Notes: a model not told the origin generated them from the letters alone. 64,000 nucleotides of DNA from Cellulomonas sp. SLBN-39 (GCF_006715865.1 NZ_VFOA01000001.1:1240001-1304000); one strand, 5' to 3'; shown: positions 50,668-60,260, counted from the first letter of the stretch. Translations and numbers: made by a program.

Positions 50668-51150
50668 TCACCACCAGGGGGCGGGCTCCGCACGACGCAC
50701 CATCCCGTCGAGCGTGACGTCGTAGCCGTACATCCTGTCGTCGGTCGACCCCTCCGCGCCCACCCACACGGACCTGCCGAGCGCACGCCCGACCGCGCGG
50801 AGGAAGTCGCAGAGGCCGTCCAGCTCCTCCTGCCCCCGGAAAGCCCTCGCGTCGAGGTCGAAGTCGATCGCGGTGGGCATGAAGAACCAGAGGTGAACCC
50901 AGGCCGCCGGTGCGACCTCGACCCGGATGGGCGGGGGCGACTCGGCCTCCGGGTCGGCGAGCCGCGCGGCGAGCCCCGCCGCCGTCGGGAACGCGTCCCC
51001 GTCGACGCGCCACGGCCCGGTGCGCACGAGGTCGAGGACGGTCTGCCAGTCGTCGACGGTGACGCCGCCCTCGACCCACCCGTCCGGGAGCGCGCCCACG
51101 ACGTCCGCGTCGAAGAGGTCGCGGACGTCGTCCCACCGCAAGGTGCTCAC
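50668..51150 (-). CDS. Hypothetical soluble protein
   Basis: A 160-residue acidic protein starting at GTG 51150 with STLRWDDVRDLFDADVVGAL. It has mixed alpha/beta content with EVAPAAWVHLWFFMPTAIDF and ends RRAEPAPWW. The acidic, Trp-rich composition and size resemble immunity or housekeeping hypotheticals, but I cannot name a family. It is divergent from hrpA, with 123 bp between the starts. Confidence 0.7.
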   Translation of the reverse strand: MSTLRWDDVRDLFDADVVGALPDGWVEGGVTVDDWQTVLDLVRTGPWRVDGDAFPTAAGLAARLADPEAESPPPIRVEVAPAAWVHLWFFMPTAIDFDLDARAFRGQEELDGLCDFLRAVGRALGRSVWVGAEGSTDDRMYGYDVTLDGMVRRAEPAPWW

Positions 51151-51273
51151 ACGACGATCTTCCGCCGGCACACGACCGACCTCCACCCCCGTCCTGCCCA
51201 CACACACCTGCTGCCGGGGCGCCGACGGCAATCGAGGTGAAGCTCCGGCGGACGCCTGGGAGGATGGTCCGTC

Positions 51274-54200
51274 GTGAGCACGTCCGACCCCGCACCCGCC
51301 GCCCCCGCCGAGGGCGCGCGCGGTGAGCGTGCGCGGACCGAGGCTCCCGCCTCCGGGGGCGCACCCGGCGGGGGCCGGCGTCGGGGCGGACGCCCGGGGC
51401 GCGCCGCGGACGGCCGACGCGAGGGCGACGGCCGGGCGCGTCGCCCCCGCGACACCACCCGCCACCCCCACCGCGACGACGCGCGCCTGACCCGGGCCGC
51501 CGAGGCCCGCGCGGCGGTCGACCTGCCGGAGATCACGTACCCCGAGCAGCTCCCGGTCTCCGCCCGCCGCGAGGAGATCGCGGCCGCGCTGCGCGACCAC
51601 CAGGTCGTCGTCGTCGCCGGTGAGACGGGCTCGGGAAAGACGACGCAGATCCCGAAGATCGCGCTGGAGCTGGGCCGCGGCCGGGCCGGGCAGATCGGTC
51701 ACACGCAGCCCCGGCGGATCGCGGCCCGCTCGGTGGCCGAGCGCATCGCCGACGAGCTGGGCGTCCCCCTCGGCGGCGTCGTCGGGTACCAGGTGCGGTT
51801 CACCGACGAGTCCAGCGACTCGACCCTCGTCAAGGTGATGACCGACGGCATCCTGCTGGCGCAGATCCAGCGGGACCCGATGCTGCGGATGTACGACACG
51901 CTGATCATCGACGAGGCGCACGAGCGCAGCCTCAACATCGACTTCGTCCTGGGGTACCTGACGCGGCTGCTGCCGCAGCGCCCGGACCTCAAGCTCGTCA
52001 TCACGTCGGCGACGATCGACTCCGACCGGTTCGCCCGGCACTTCGCCGGGCCGCCGACGCCGGAGCACCCGGACGGCGTGCCCGCGCCCGTCGTCGAGGT
52101 CAGCGGCCGCACGTACCCCGTCGAGATCCGCTACCAGCCGCTGAGCCCGGACGACGGGCCGGACCGGGACCTGGTCACCGGCATCACCGAGGCCGTCGAC
52201 GAGCTCATGGCCGAGGGGCCCGGCGACGTGCTGGTGTTCCTGTCCGGCGAGCGGGAGATCCGCGACGCCGAGGACGCGCTGCGCGGCTCGCTCGGCCCGC
52301 GCGTGACCGACCCGCGGCACCCGGACGCCGTGGACGTCGTGCCGCTGTACGCGCGCCTGTCGGCCGCGGAGCAGCGCCGGGTGTTCGAGGCGCACACCAC
52401 GCGCCGCGTGATCCTCGCGACCAACGTCGCCGAGACGTCGCTGACGGTGCCGGGCGTGCGGTACGTGGTCGACCCCGGCACGGCGCGGATCTCGCGGTAC
52501 TCGAAGGCCACGAAGGTGCAGCGGCTGCCGATCGAGCCGGTGTCGCAGGCGTCGGCCAACCAGCGCTCCGGGCGGTCGGGGCGTGTCGCGCCCGGCGTCG
52601 CGATCCGCCTGTACTCCGAGGAGGACTTCGCGGGGCGCCCCGAGTACACCGAGCCGGAGATCCTGCGGACGTCGCTCGCGTCGGTGATCCTGCAGATGAT
52701 CGCGGTGGGCGTGGTCGCCTCCCCCGACGAGGTCGTGGAGTTCCCGTTCGTCGACCCGCCGGACGTGCGGTCCGTGCGCGACGGCGTGGCGCTGCTCACC
52801 GAGCTCGGCGCCCTCGACGTGCGCGGCGGCCGCACCCGGCTCACCGACACCGGCCGCGCGCTCGCCCGGCTGCCCATCGACCCGCGGCTGGCGCGCATGG
52901 TCGTCGAGGCCGGTCGGCGCGGGGTCGCGCGCGAGGTGCTCGTCGTCGCGGCGGCGCTGTCGATCCAGGACCCGCGCGAGCGCCCCGCCGAGCAGCGCGA
53001 GACCGCCGACGCCCTGCACCGGCGGTTCGCCGACCCGTCGTCGGACCTGCTGTCGTACCTCAACCTGTGGACGTACCTGCGCGAGCAGCAGCGCGAGCTG
53101 TCCGGCTCGGCGTTCCGCCGCATGTGCAAGGCCGAGCACCTGCACTTCCTGCGGGTGCGGGAGTGGCAGGACGTCGTCGCGCAGCTGCGGCAGATGGCCA
53201 AGGACCTCGACATCGACGCCAAGGGCGCACCCACGCCCGCGTCCGACGCGGTGCCGGCCGCCGCGGGCCACGGGCGCGACGGGCGGCGCGACGGCGGCCG
53301 TCACACCCCCACGGGCGCGCCCACGCAGGACGCCGCCACGGTCGACGGCCCGGCCGCCGTGCAGACCCGGTGGACGTGGGACGGCGACGCGATCCACCGC
53401 GCGATGCTCCCCGGCCTGCTCTCGCAGATCGGCATGCAGATGGTCACGGACGTGGCCGCGGGCAACCCGCCGAAGGGCCGTGACGGCAAGCCGCGCAAGC
53501 CCGACGCGCGGGCCCGCAACGAGTACCTCGGCGCCCGCGGCGCGCGGTTCGCGATCTTCCCCGGCTCCGGGCTGGCGCGCCGTCCTCCGTCGTGGGTGAT
53601 GGCGGCCGAGCTCGTCGAGACGTCACGGCTGTGGGCGCGCGACGTCGCGAAGGTCGACCCGGCGTGGGTCGAGGAGGCCGCCGCGCACCTGGTGAGGCGG
53701 ACCTACTCGGAGCCGGCGTGGTCGACGCGGCAGGGCGCGGCGATGGTGACCGAGAAGGTGCTGCTGTTCGGGGTGCCCGTCGTCGTCGACCGCCGGACGC
53801 TGCTGGCCACGGTCGACCCCGAGCAGGCGCGCGAGCTGTTCCTGAGGCACGCCCTGGTGCAGGGCGAGTGGACGACGCACCACCAGTTCTTCCACGAGAA
53901 CCGGCGCCTGCTCGCCGAGGCGGAGGGGCTGGAGGCGCGGGCCCGGCGCCGCGACCTCGTGGTCGACGACGACGTGCTGTTCGACTTCTACGACGAGCGG
54001 GTGCCGGCCGACGTCGTCTCCGCCCGGCACTTCGACCGGTGGTGGAAGGGTGCGCGCCGCACGACCCCGGACCTGCTGACGTTCACGCGCGAGCTGCTCG
54101 TCGGCGACGAGGCGCACGCGATCGACGAGAGCGCGTTCCCGTCGCGGTGGCCGCAGGGCGACCTGACGTTCCCCGTGACCTACCAGTTCGAGCCCGGCAC

Positions 54201-55761
54201 CGAGGCCGACGGCGTCACCGTGCACGTGCCGCTCGCCCAGCTGCCGCGCGTGCGCCCCGAGGGCTTCGACTGGATGGTGCCGGGCGTGCGGGCCGAGCTG
54301 CTGACCGCGACGATCCGCGCGCTGCCCAAGCCGGTGCGCGTGCAGCTCGTGCCCGCGCCCGACGTCGCCCGCGCGGTGGACGCGTGGATGACCGAGCACG
54401 CGGCGTCGTGGGAGGACACGGTGCGCGCGGCCGACGCGGCACCGTCGTTCGTGGAGGTGTTCGCGCAGGCGGTGCGCGCGCTGCGCGACGTCGAGGTGCC
54501 GCCGGACGCGGTCGACCTCGACCGCCTGCCGCCGCACCTGCGCGTCACGTTCCGCGTGATCGGCGAGCAGGGCGGGCGCTCGGGCGGCGTGCTCGACGAG
54601 GGCAAGGACCTGCTGGTGCTGCAGCGCCGGCACGCGGCGCGGGCGCAGGACGCGGTCGCGTCGGCCGTGCGCACCGCGGTGCGGGCGGCGATGGAGGAGG
54701 CGATGACCGCCGGCGGTGCCTCGACCGTGCCGGGCGGTGCGGCGGACGGCGCGACGGTCGACCGGGCGAGCGGCGGGCGCGGTGCCGGGGCCGTGGGCGG
54801 CGGGCGGGCGGCGCGCCCGGGCCCCGCGCCGCGCAGCCCCGGCGTCGACCTGGAACGGACCGGGCTGACCACGTGGCCCGACCTGCCGGGCCCGCTGCCC
54901 GAGGTCGTCGAGGCCACCTCCGCCGCAGGCGGCGTGGTCCGCGCGTACCCGACCCTCGTCGAGGAGCCCGTGGGCGGGGCACCGGGCGTGGCGCTGCGGG
55001 TCCTCGCCGACGCAGCCGTGGCGCAGGACGCGGCGCACCGCGGCCTGCGCCGGCTCCTGCTGCTCGACGTCGGCCTGCCGACGGCCCGCGTGACCACCCG
55101 GTGGACGGGGCAGCAGGCGCTGACCCTGGCGGCGTCGCCGGCACCGTCGACGCAGGCCCTCGTGGCGGACGTGCAGCTCGCGTCCGTCGACCGGCTGCTG
55201 CGGCGCGCCCTGGCGGGCCGGCCCGCGAGCGCGGTCCGCGACGCGGAGGGCTACCGGGCGGTGCGGGAGGCCGTGCGGGACGCGCTCGAGGACGACGTGC
55301 ACCGCACGGTCGGCGACGTGGTGACGGTGCTGACGGCGTGGCGCGAGGTCGAGGCGGAGGTGCGCGGCACGTCGAGCGTGGCGCTGCTGGCGACCGCGCA
55401 GGACGTGCGGGCGCAGGTCGGCCGCCTGGTGCACGACGGGTTCGTCACCGAGGTGGGCGCGGACCGGCTGCCGCACGTGGCCCGGTACCTCCGCGCGGCC
55501 CGGCACCGGCTGGTCAAGGCGGCGGAGAACCCGCGCCGCGACGCGGACCTGGCGTGGCAGGTGCAGGACGTGGAGGACCAGGTGGCGACGGTCCGGGCGC
55601 GTCTGGCCGCGGGACCGCCGGACCCGGTGCGGGCGGCGGCGCTGGCGGACGTGCGGTGGCTGGTCGAGGAGCTGCGGGTGAGCCTGTTCGCGCAGCAGAT
55701 CGGCACGCCGGTGCCGGTGTCGCCGACCCGGATCCGCAAGGCGCTGGCAGCGATCGGGTGA
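51274..55761 (+). CDS. hrpA: HrpA-type ATP-dependent RNA helicase
   Basis: A 1495-residue DEAH-box helicase. After a Gly/Arg/Ala-rich N-tail (1-70) come Walker A GETGSGKTTQ (about 115-124), DEAH in IIDEAHERSL (about 211), SAT in TSATIDSDRF (about 245) and QRSGRSGRVAPG (about 429). OB-fold and HrpA-specific C-terminal domains follow, interrupted by low-complexity inserts (about 650-690 and 1145-1195). HrpA unwinds structured mRNA and rescues stalled ribosomes. Length is slightly above the usual 1300 because of the inserts. GTG 51274 fits the family start. It is transcribed alone. Confidence 0.95.
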   Translation: MSTSDPAPAAPAEGARGERARTEAPASGGAPGGGRRRGGRPGRAADGRREGDGRARRPRDTTRHPHRDDARLTRAAEARAAVDLPEITYPEQLPVSARREEIAAALRDHQVVVVAGETGSGKTTQIPKIALELGRGRAGQIGHTQPRRIAARSVAERIADELGVPLGGVVGYQVRFTDESSDSTLVKVMTDGILLAQIQRDPMLRMYDTLIIDEAHERSLNIDFVLGYLTRLLPQRPDLKLVITSATIDSDRFARHFAGPPTPEHPDGVPAPVVEVSGRTYPVEIRYQPLSPDDGPDRDLVTGITEAVDELMAEGPGDVLVFLSGEREIRDAEDALRGSLGPRVTDPRHPDAVDVVPLYARLSAAEQRRVFEAHTTRRVILATNVAETSLTVPGVRYVVDPGTARISRYSKATKVQRLPIEPVSQASANQRSGRSGRVAPGVAIRLYSEEDFAGRPEYTEPEILRTSLASVILQMIAVGVVASPDEVVEFPFVDPPDVRSVRDGVALLTELGALDVRGGRTRLTDTGRALARLPIDPRLARMVVEAGRRGVAREVLVVAAALSIQDPRERPAEQRETADALHRRFADPSSDLLSYLNLWTYLREQQRELSGSAFRRMCKAEHLHFLRVREWQDVVAQLRQMAKDLDIDAKGAPTPASDAVPAAAGHGRDGRRDGGRHTPTGAPTQDAATVDGPAAVQTRWTWDGDAIHRAMLPGLLSQIGMQMVTDVAAGNPPKGRDGKPRKPDARARNEYLGARGARFAIFPGSGLARRPPSWVMAAELVETSRLWARDVAKVDPAWVEEAAAHLVRRTYSEPAWSTRQGAAMVTEKVLLFGVPVVVDRRTLLATVDPEQARELFLRHALVQGEWTTHHQFFHENRRLLAEAEGLEARARRRDLVVDDDVLFDFYDERVPADVVSARHFDRWWKGARRTTPDLLTFTRELLVGDEAHAIDESAFPSRWPQGDLTFPVTYQFEPGTEADGVTVHVPLAQLPRVRPEGFDWMVPGVRAELLTATIRALPKPVRVQLVPAPDVARAVDAWMTEHAASWEDTVRAADAAPSFVEVFAQAVRALRDVEVPPDAVDLDRLPPHLRVTFRVIGEQGGRSGGVLDEGKDLLVLQRRHAARAQDAVASAVRTAVRAAMEEAMTAGGASTVPGGAADGATVDRASGGRGAGAVGGGRAARPGPAPRSPGVDLERTGLTTWPDLPGPLPEVVEATSAAGGVVRAYPTLVEEPVGGAPGVALRVLADAAVAQDAAHRGLRRLLLLDVGLPTARVTTRWTGQQALTLAASPAPSTQALVADVQLASVDRLLRRALAGRPASAVRDAEGYRAVREAVRDALEDDVHRTVGDVVTVLTAWREVEAEVRGTSSVALLATAQDVRAQVGRLVHDGFVTEVGADRLPHVARYLRAARHRLVKAAENPRRDADLAWQVQDVEDQVATVRARLAAGPPDPVRAAALADVRWLVEELRVSLFAQQIGTPVPVSPTRIRKALAAIG

Positions 55762-56082
55762 CCGCACGGCCCCTGGCCGCGCGCGGCCGCGAGGGGGTCG
55801 TCGTCGGTGCTGTGACCGCCCTCGGGCTCGTCTCGACCGGCTGACCTGCGACGACGTCGGGGCGGGCGCTCGGAGGGGTGAGCGGGCGTCCGGGTGGCGG
55901 CCGAGCGGGTGAAGCGTGCCTCCACAACGGGCGGGCTCCGGCGTTGTGGGACTCGGCAGGTCCGGCGCAGGGGGACGAATCGGTACGTTGCGGTCGGCGT
56001 GCCGGACGGTTGTCCGCCGCTCCCCCATGCGGACGACCGCACCGCCCCGGCGGCGGCGACCGCCCGACCGACCGGAGTCGTC
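55762..56082. other. Gene-free stretch with hairpin upstream of DUF4870 gene
   Basis: No gene is supported here. CCACAACG (55922-55929) and CGTTGTGG (55942-55949) form a hairpin or operator. Just before it, 55872-55910 carries a sequence that recurs at the window end (63961-64000). Confidence 0.5.
55872..55910 (+). repeat. Copy 1 of a ~40-bp dispersed repeat
   Basis: This segment matches 63961-64000 with about four differences, sharing an uninterrupted CGGGCGTCCGGGTGGC core and the flanks GGAGG and CGGGT. It lies 170 nt before the DUF4870 start. I do not recognise it as a known element. Confidence 0.55.
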
Positions 56083-56463
56083 ATGACCACCCCCCAGCCC
56101 CCCGCCGCCCCCGAGCCCGTCAACCCCGCCCCGGTCCCCGCGCCCGCCGGTGCCGCGCAGGACGGCCAGAACGCGATGCTCGTGCACCTCGGCGGCATCC
56201 TCTTCGGCTTCATCCCCGGCCTCGTCGTCTGGCTGACCGTGCGCGGCCGTCAGACCTTCCTGGAGGACCAGGCGCTCGAGGCCCTGAACTTCCAGCTCAC
56301 GCTGCTCGGCCTCTACATCGTCACGGCGATCCTCGCCCTGCTCGGCCTCCCGCTGGGCTTCCTCGTCTGGATCGCCGGCACGGTCTTCGCGATCATCGCG
56401 GGCCTCGCCGCGAAGGACGGCCGCGTGTACCGCTACCCCGCGACCCTGCGCCTCGTGAAGTGA
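56083..56463 (+). CDS. DUF4870 (Tic20-like) membrane protein
   Basis: The 126-residue protein has a Pro/Ala-rich cytoplasmic start (1-25), then NAMLVHLGGILFGFIPGLVV, RGRQTFLEDQALEALNFQLT and two further membrane segments, the DUF4870 pattern with distant resemblance to Tic20. Function is unknown. GGAG lies 8 nt before the ATG at 56083. It is followed by a very strong terminator. It stands alone between hrpA and the aldo/keto reductase. Confidence 0.85.
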   Translation: MTTPQPPAAPEPVNPAPVPAPAGAAQDGQNAMLVHLGGILFGFIPGLVVWLTVRGRQTFLEDQALEALNFQLTLLGLYIVTAILALLGLPLGFLVWIAGTVFAIIAGLAAKDGRVYRYPATLRLVK

Positions 56464-56481
56464 CGCACCGCTGAGACGACC

Positions 56482-56535
56482 CGACGGCGCGGTGCCGCGG
56501 GCGGGTCACACCCGTCCGGCGGCACCGCGCCGTCG
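56482..56535. terminator. Very strong bidirectional terminator
   Basis: A perfect 17-bp stem (left arm 56482-56498, right arm 56519-56535) with an inner CGGGT/ACCCG stem. It lies between the convergent DUF4870 and aldo/keto reductase genes. Confidence 0.75.
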
Positions 56536-56556
56536 TCGTACCCGGGCGGCGACCGG

Positions 56557-57540
56557 TCAGGCCTCGTCGAGCCGGGCGCGCACGTCGGGCTCGAGGTCGA
56601 GGTCGGCCGCGCCCAGCAGCTCGTCGAGCTGGGCGACGCTGCTGACCCCGACGACGGGGACCACGGGGACGTCGCCGCCGAGCAGCCACGCGAGCGCGAC
56701 CTGGTGCGGCGTCGCGCCCAGGTCGGCGGCCACCTCGCGCAGCACAGCCAGCCGGGCGCGCGAGCCCGGGTGGTCGTAGCCGCCGGGCAGCGGCTTGTCC
56801 GGGCGCACGAGCGCACCCTGGAGCAGCGGGGAGTAGGCGGTGACGGTCAGGGGCGGCCGGCCGTCGACCCCGGTGGAGCGCGCGTAGTCGAGCAGGTCGG
56901 GCGTCGCGACGTCGGTGCGGCCGACCTCGGGGCGCGGGTGCAGGTAGCTCATCCGCTGCTGGACCACCGCGTAGGGGGCCACGCCGAGGCGGGCGGCCTG
57001 CTCGCGGGCCTCGACGACGCGCCAGGTCGCGACGTTGGAGATGCCGCTGAGGCCGACGAGGCCCTCGTCCTGGAGCGCCCCGAACGCCCCGACGGTCTCG
57101 GCGAGCGGGGTCTCGCGGTCGTCGACGTGGCCGTAGAGGACGTCGATCCGGTCGACGCCGAGGTGCTGCAGGCTCAGGCGCGCCTCGGTGGCGACGACCG
57201 GTGCGGACAGGCCCTGGAAGTTGGTCGGCGGGGTGCCCGAGAGCGGCAGGGCCGGGTCCTTCGGGGCCGCGCCCAGCTTGGTGGCGAGGCGCACGCGGCC
57301 GCACGCACCACGGTCGGCGAGCCAGCGGCCCAGCACGTCCTCGCTGTCCCGGCCGTAGCCCTCGCCCCACGCGTTGTAGTTGTTGGCGGTGTCGAGGAAC
57401 GTCCCGCCGGCCTCGACGAAGCGGTCGAGGATCGCGTGGGCCGTGGTCTCGTCGGTGCGGGTGCCGAACCACATGGTGCCGAGGCAGAGGGTCGACACGT
57501 CGACCGTGGTGCGGCCGTCGCTCAGCGTGCGGTAGCGCAT
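56557..57540 (-). CDS. Aldo/keto reductase
   Basis: The 327-residue TIM-barrel protein has the AKR tetrad: Asp and Tyr in FLDTANNYNAWGEG, Lys in LATKLG, and His in VLYGHVDD. The C-terminal VALAWLLGGDVPVVPVVGVSS binds NADPH. It reduces an aldehyde or ketone; the substrate is unknown. It is divergent from a MocR regulator, so the enzyme could act in vitamin B6 or amine metabolism, but that is inference. ATG 57540 has a strong ribosome site (GGAAGGAG). Confidence 0.9.
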   Translation of the reverse strand: MRYRTLSDGRTTVDVSTLCLGTMWFGTRTDETTAHAILDRFVEAGGTFLDTANNYNAWGEGYGRDSEDVLGRWLADRGACGRVRLATKLGAAPKDPALPLSGTPPTNFQGLSAPVVATEARLSLQHLGVDRIDVLYGHVDDRETPLAETVGAFGALQDEGLVGLSGISNVATWRVVEAREQAARLGVAPYAVVQQRMSYLHPRPEVGRTDVATPDLLDYARSTGVDGRPPLTVTAYSPLLQGALVRPDKPLPGGYDHPGSRARLAVLREVAADLGATPHQVALAWLLGGDVPVVPVVGVSSVAQLDELLGAADLDLEPDVRARLDEA

Positions 57541-57610
57541 GGGGACTCCTTCCGGGCCGGGGACGGTCACTGCCGCACCGGTGCGTCCGGCGCGCCGTCC
57601 CTGCCGACGC

Positions 57611-57645
57611 TAGGTCCGCAACGGTCCGGGAGTACGGTCCGATCC
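57611..57645. promoter_or_regulatory. MocR operator: three GGTCCG repeats over the promoter
   Basis: GGTCCG occurs at 57613-57618, 57623-57628 and 57636-57641. MocR-type regulators bind direct repeats. The last repeat overlaps TACGGT (57633-57638), a -10 element ending 8 nt before the MocR ATG at 57647, indicating autoregulation of a leaderless gene and possible control of the divergent reductase. Confidence 0.55.
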
Positions 57646-57646
57646 G

Positions 57647-59080
57647 ATGGCTCCCGACCAGACCGATCTGCCGCCGGCGTGGGACGTGCTGCTCGACCTG
57701 CGCGGCGACGGTCCCGTGCACGTTCGCCTAGAGGCGGCGCTGCGGCGGGCGGTGCGCGACGGTCGCGCGGCACCCGGTGCGGCCCTGCCGCCGAGCCGTG
57801 CGCTGGCCGCGACCCTCGGCGTCTCGCGCTGGGTGGTGACCCAGGCCTACGGCCACCTCGTCGCGGAGGGCGTGCTCGAGGCGCGCACGGGCTCGGCGAC
57901 CCGGGTCGCGGCCCGCCCGGCCGACCTGCGGGGCCCCGTCGGGGGCGCGCGGCCGGCTCCCGCACCCCTGCCCGCGCGACGGGCGTTCGACCTGGCGCCG
58001 GGGGTGCCGGACCTGCGGCACGTGCCGCGCGCCGACTGGGTGCGCGCCACCCGCGCCGCGCTGGCCGCCGCGTCGGACGCCGACCTCGCGGGCCCCGTGC
58101 CCGGCGGGCACCCGCGCGCACGTGCGGCGGTGCTCGCGCACCTGCTCGCGGCCCGCGCCGTGACGGCGGACGACGTCCGGGTCACCAGCGGCGCGGCCGA
58201 GGGCATGCACCGCGTCGCGGTCATGCTGCTGGCAGCCGGTCACCGGGCGGTGCTGGTCGAGGACCCGGGGTGGCCCCGGCTGCGGGAGGTGGCGGGGGCG
58301 GCAGGCCTGACGACGGTCCCGGTCCCCGTCGACGAGGGCGGCCTCGATGTGGCGCAGGCGCGGCTGCGCGCGGCCCGTGCCGGCGCGCGGGCGGTGCTGG
58401 TGACGCCCGCCCACCACTTCCCCACGGGTGCGGCGCTGGCGCCGGAACGCCGTGACGCGCTGGTGCGGTGGGCCCGCGAGGTCGACGGGCTGGTGGTGGA
58501 GGACGACTACGACGCCGAGCACCGGTACGACCGCCGCCCGGTGGCCGCCCTGCAGGGCCTCGCTCCGGAGCGGGTGCTGCTGCTGGGGTCGCTGAGCAAG
58601 ACGCTGTCGCCGGCCGTCGGGCTCGGCTGGGCGGTCGTGCCGCCGCGGTGGCGGGACGCGTTCGACGCCGCGGACGGCACGGACCCGTCGACGCTGACGC
58701 AGCTGGTGGTGGCGGAGCTGCTGGCCGGCGGGTCGTACGCGCGGCACGTGCGCGCGGGCCGGCTCCGCTACGCCCGCCGGCGCCGGGCCCTCGTCGACGC
58801 CCTGCGCCGCCACCTGCCGGGGTGCACGGTCGACGGCCTCGACGCGGGGCTGCACGTGCGGCTGCACCTGCCCGACGGGGTGGACGGGGACGTGGTCGCC
58901 GAGGCGGCCGCACGGCTCGGCGTCACCATCGCACCCGGGTCCAGGTACGACGCACCGGGCGGGTCCGCGTCGCGCGGCACGCTGGTCCTGGGCTACGGCG
59001 CCCTGGCCGACGCGCGGGTCGAGGGTGCCGTCGCCCGGTTGGCCGCGGCCGTGCGCGGCGTCGCGCGCGGTCCGTCGTGA
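57647..59080 (+). CDS. MocR-type (GntR/aminotransferase) regulator
   Basis: A 477-residue fusion of a GntR-type winged helix (about 20-90, LPPSRALAATLGVSRWVVTQ) with a fold-type I aminotransferase-like domain. The PLP lysine is Lys318 (GSLSKTLSP), with EDDYDAEHRYD and APGSRYD as further cofactor contacts. MocR/PdxR proteins sense PLP, PMP or GABA and control vitamin B6 or amine genes. It probably controls the divergent aldo/keto reductase and itself through GGTCCG repeats. No pdxST genes are in the window, so the name PdxR is not assigned. Confidence 0.92.
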   Translation: MAPDQTDLPPAWDVLLDLRGDGPVHVRLEAALRRAVRDGRAAPGAALPPSRALAATLGVSRWVVTQAYGHLVAEGVLEARTGSATRVAARPADLRGPVGGARPAPAPLPARRAFDLAPGVPDLRHVPRADWVRATRAALAAASDADLAGPVPGGHPRARAAVLAHLLAARAVTADDVRVTSGAAEGMHRVAVMLLAAGHRAVLVEDPGWPRLREVAGAAGLTTVPVPVDEGGLDVAQARLRAARAGARAVLVTPAHHFPTGAALAPERRDALVRWAREVDGLVVEDDYDAEHRYDRRPVAALQGLAPERVLLLGSLSKTLSPAVGLGWAVVPPRWRDAFDAADGTDPSTLTQLVVAELLAGGSYARHVRAGRLRYARRRRALVDALRRHLPGCTVDGLDAGLHVRLHLPDGVDGDVVAEAAARLGVTIAPGSRYDAPGGSASRGTLVLGYGALADARVEGAVARLAAAVRGVARGPS

Positions 59081-59168
59081 GCCGCCCCCAGCCCTGCATC
59101 GGGTGGCCCGGTGCACGGACCGCGCGCCCGGCGCGGATGATGTCGGACGCCCGCACCAGACTCGGGGC

Positions 59169-59747
59169 ATGACCGACGCTCTGCCTCTCGTCGCCGGCCG
59201 CTGCTTCGGCGACGGGGACCCGCTCTACGCCGCGTACCACGACACCGAGTGGGGCGTTCCGGTGCACGACGAGCACGCGCTGTTCGAGCGGGTGGCGCTG
59301 GAGTCGTTCCAGTCGGGGCTCGCGTGGATCACGATCCTGCGCAAGCGGCCCGCGTTCCGGGAGGCCTTCGCGGGGTTCGACCCGGGGGTGGTCGCGGGGT
59401 TCGACGAGGACGACGTGGCGCGGCTGATGGCGGACGCGTCGATCGTGCGCAACCGGGCCAAGATCGACGCGACGATCGCCAACGCCCGTGCGCTGCTGGC
59501 GCTGCACGCCGAGGGGAGCACGCTCGACGCGCTGCTGTGGTCCTTCGCCCCGCCACCGGGCCCTCCGCCGGCCGACCCGCAGCAGGTGCCGGGGAGCACC
59601 CCGGAGTCGACCGCCCTGGCGCGCGAGCTCAAGCGGCGGGGGTTCCGGTTCGTGGGGCCGACGACCGCCTACGCGGCCATGCAGGCGTGCGGTCTGGTCG
59701 ACGACCACCTGGTCACCTGCCCGGTTCGCGCCGCTCTGCCCGGGTGA
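59169..59747 (+). CDS. tag: DNA-3-methyladenine glycosylase I
   Basis: The 192-residue protein matches E. coli Tag in length and motifs: YHDTEWGVPVHDE, FQSGLAWITILRKR and AKIDATIANARA. The structural zinc ligands are conserved as Cys12, His24, His180 (DDHLVTC) and Cys184. It removes 3-methyladenine from alkylated DNA, starting base excision repair. It is cytoplasmic. It follows the MocR gene on the same strand, 88 nt apart. Confidence 0.95.
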   Translation: MTDALPLVAGRCFGDGDPLYAAYHDTEWGVPVHDEHALFERVALESFQSGLAWITILRKRPAFREAFAGFDPGVVAGFDEDDVARLMADASIVRNRAKIDATIANARALLALHAEGSTLDALLWSFAPPPGPPPADPQQVPGSTPESTALARELKRRGFRFVGPTTAYAAMQACGLVDDHLVTCPVRAALPG

Positions 59748-59819
59748 TCTTCCGCGGGCGGGTGAACGTCCTGCTCAGAGCCCTCGGCTCGCGGGGTGCT
59801 GACGGTTAGGGTTCCTCCT

Positions 59820-60047
59820 GTGGCGGAGCACCCCGAGCGAGACGCAGGCGACGCCGTGCGCGCGGCGCAGGACGCCTGGCAGTGCACGGAGGACACGGAC
59901 CCCCGTGTCCTCGCCGCGGTGCGCGACGGGCTGGCCGGGGTCCCCGCGGGTTCGCCGGCCGTGACGCGGGCGACCTGGTTCGGCATCCCGCACCAGCGCG
60001 GCTCGCGCGAGACGAAGCCGTCGATCCGCCGCCGCCGCCGCGGCTGA
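59820..60047 (+). CDS. Small basic hypothetical protein
   Basis: A 75-residue protein starting at GTG 59820: AEHPERDAGDAVRAAQDAWQ, then RATWFGIPHQRGSRETKPSI and a poly-Arg end (RRRRRG). A TAGGGT -10 element (59807-59812) ends 7 nt before the GTG, a leaderless layout, which supports the gene. I do not recognise a family. It may bind nucleic acid through its basic tail. Confidence 0.55.
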   Translation: MAEHPERDAGDAVRAAQDAWQCTEDTDPRVLAAVRDGLAGVPAGSPAVTRATWFGIPHQRGSRETKPSIRRRRRG

Positions 60048-60231
60048 CCTGACACCAGCCCCCGCGACGTCTCGGAGGCACGCCCGACGCCCCGCCGACG
60101 CCCGCTCCTGGCGCCCGTGGCACACCCGGGGGCTCCCGACGTGCGCGCCCCCCTCGCCGACCCGCGACGCGGCGTGGTCGGCACCCCCGCGACCGCTGAG
60201 CGAGCGTCGACATCTCACCCGTCGGAACCCG

Positions 60232-60260
60232 TTGTCCACCTGTCGGTCACGGGCTACGAT
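60232..60260 (+). promoter_or_regulatory. Promoter of the SAM riboswitch-metF unit
   Basis: TTGTCC (60232-60237) and TACGAT (60255-60260) are separated by exactly 17 bp, a good match to a vegetative promoter. Transcription would begin near 60267, just before the riboswitch. Confidence 0.7.

Noticed and set aside
53623..56187. Long minus-strand open frame opposite hrpA
   Set aside because: His/Arg-rich shadow of the helicase; no motif or ribosome site.
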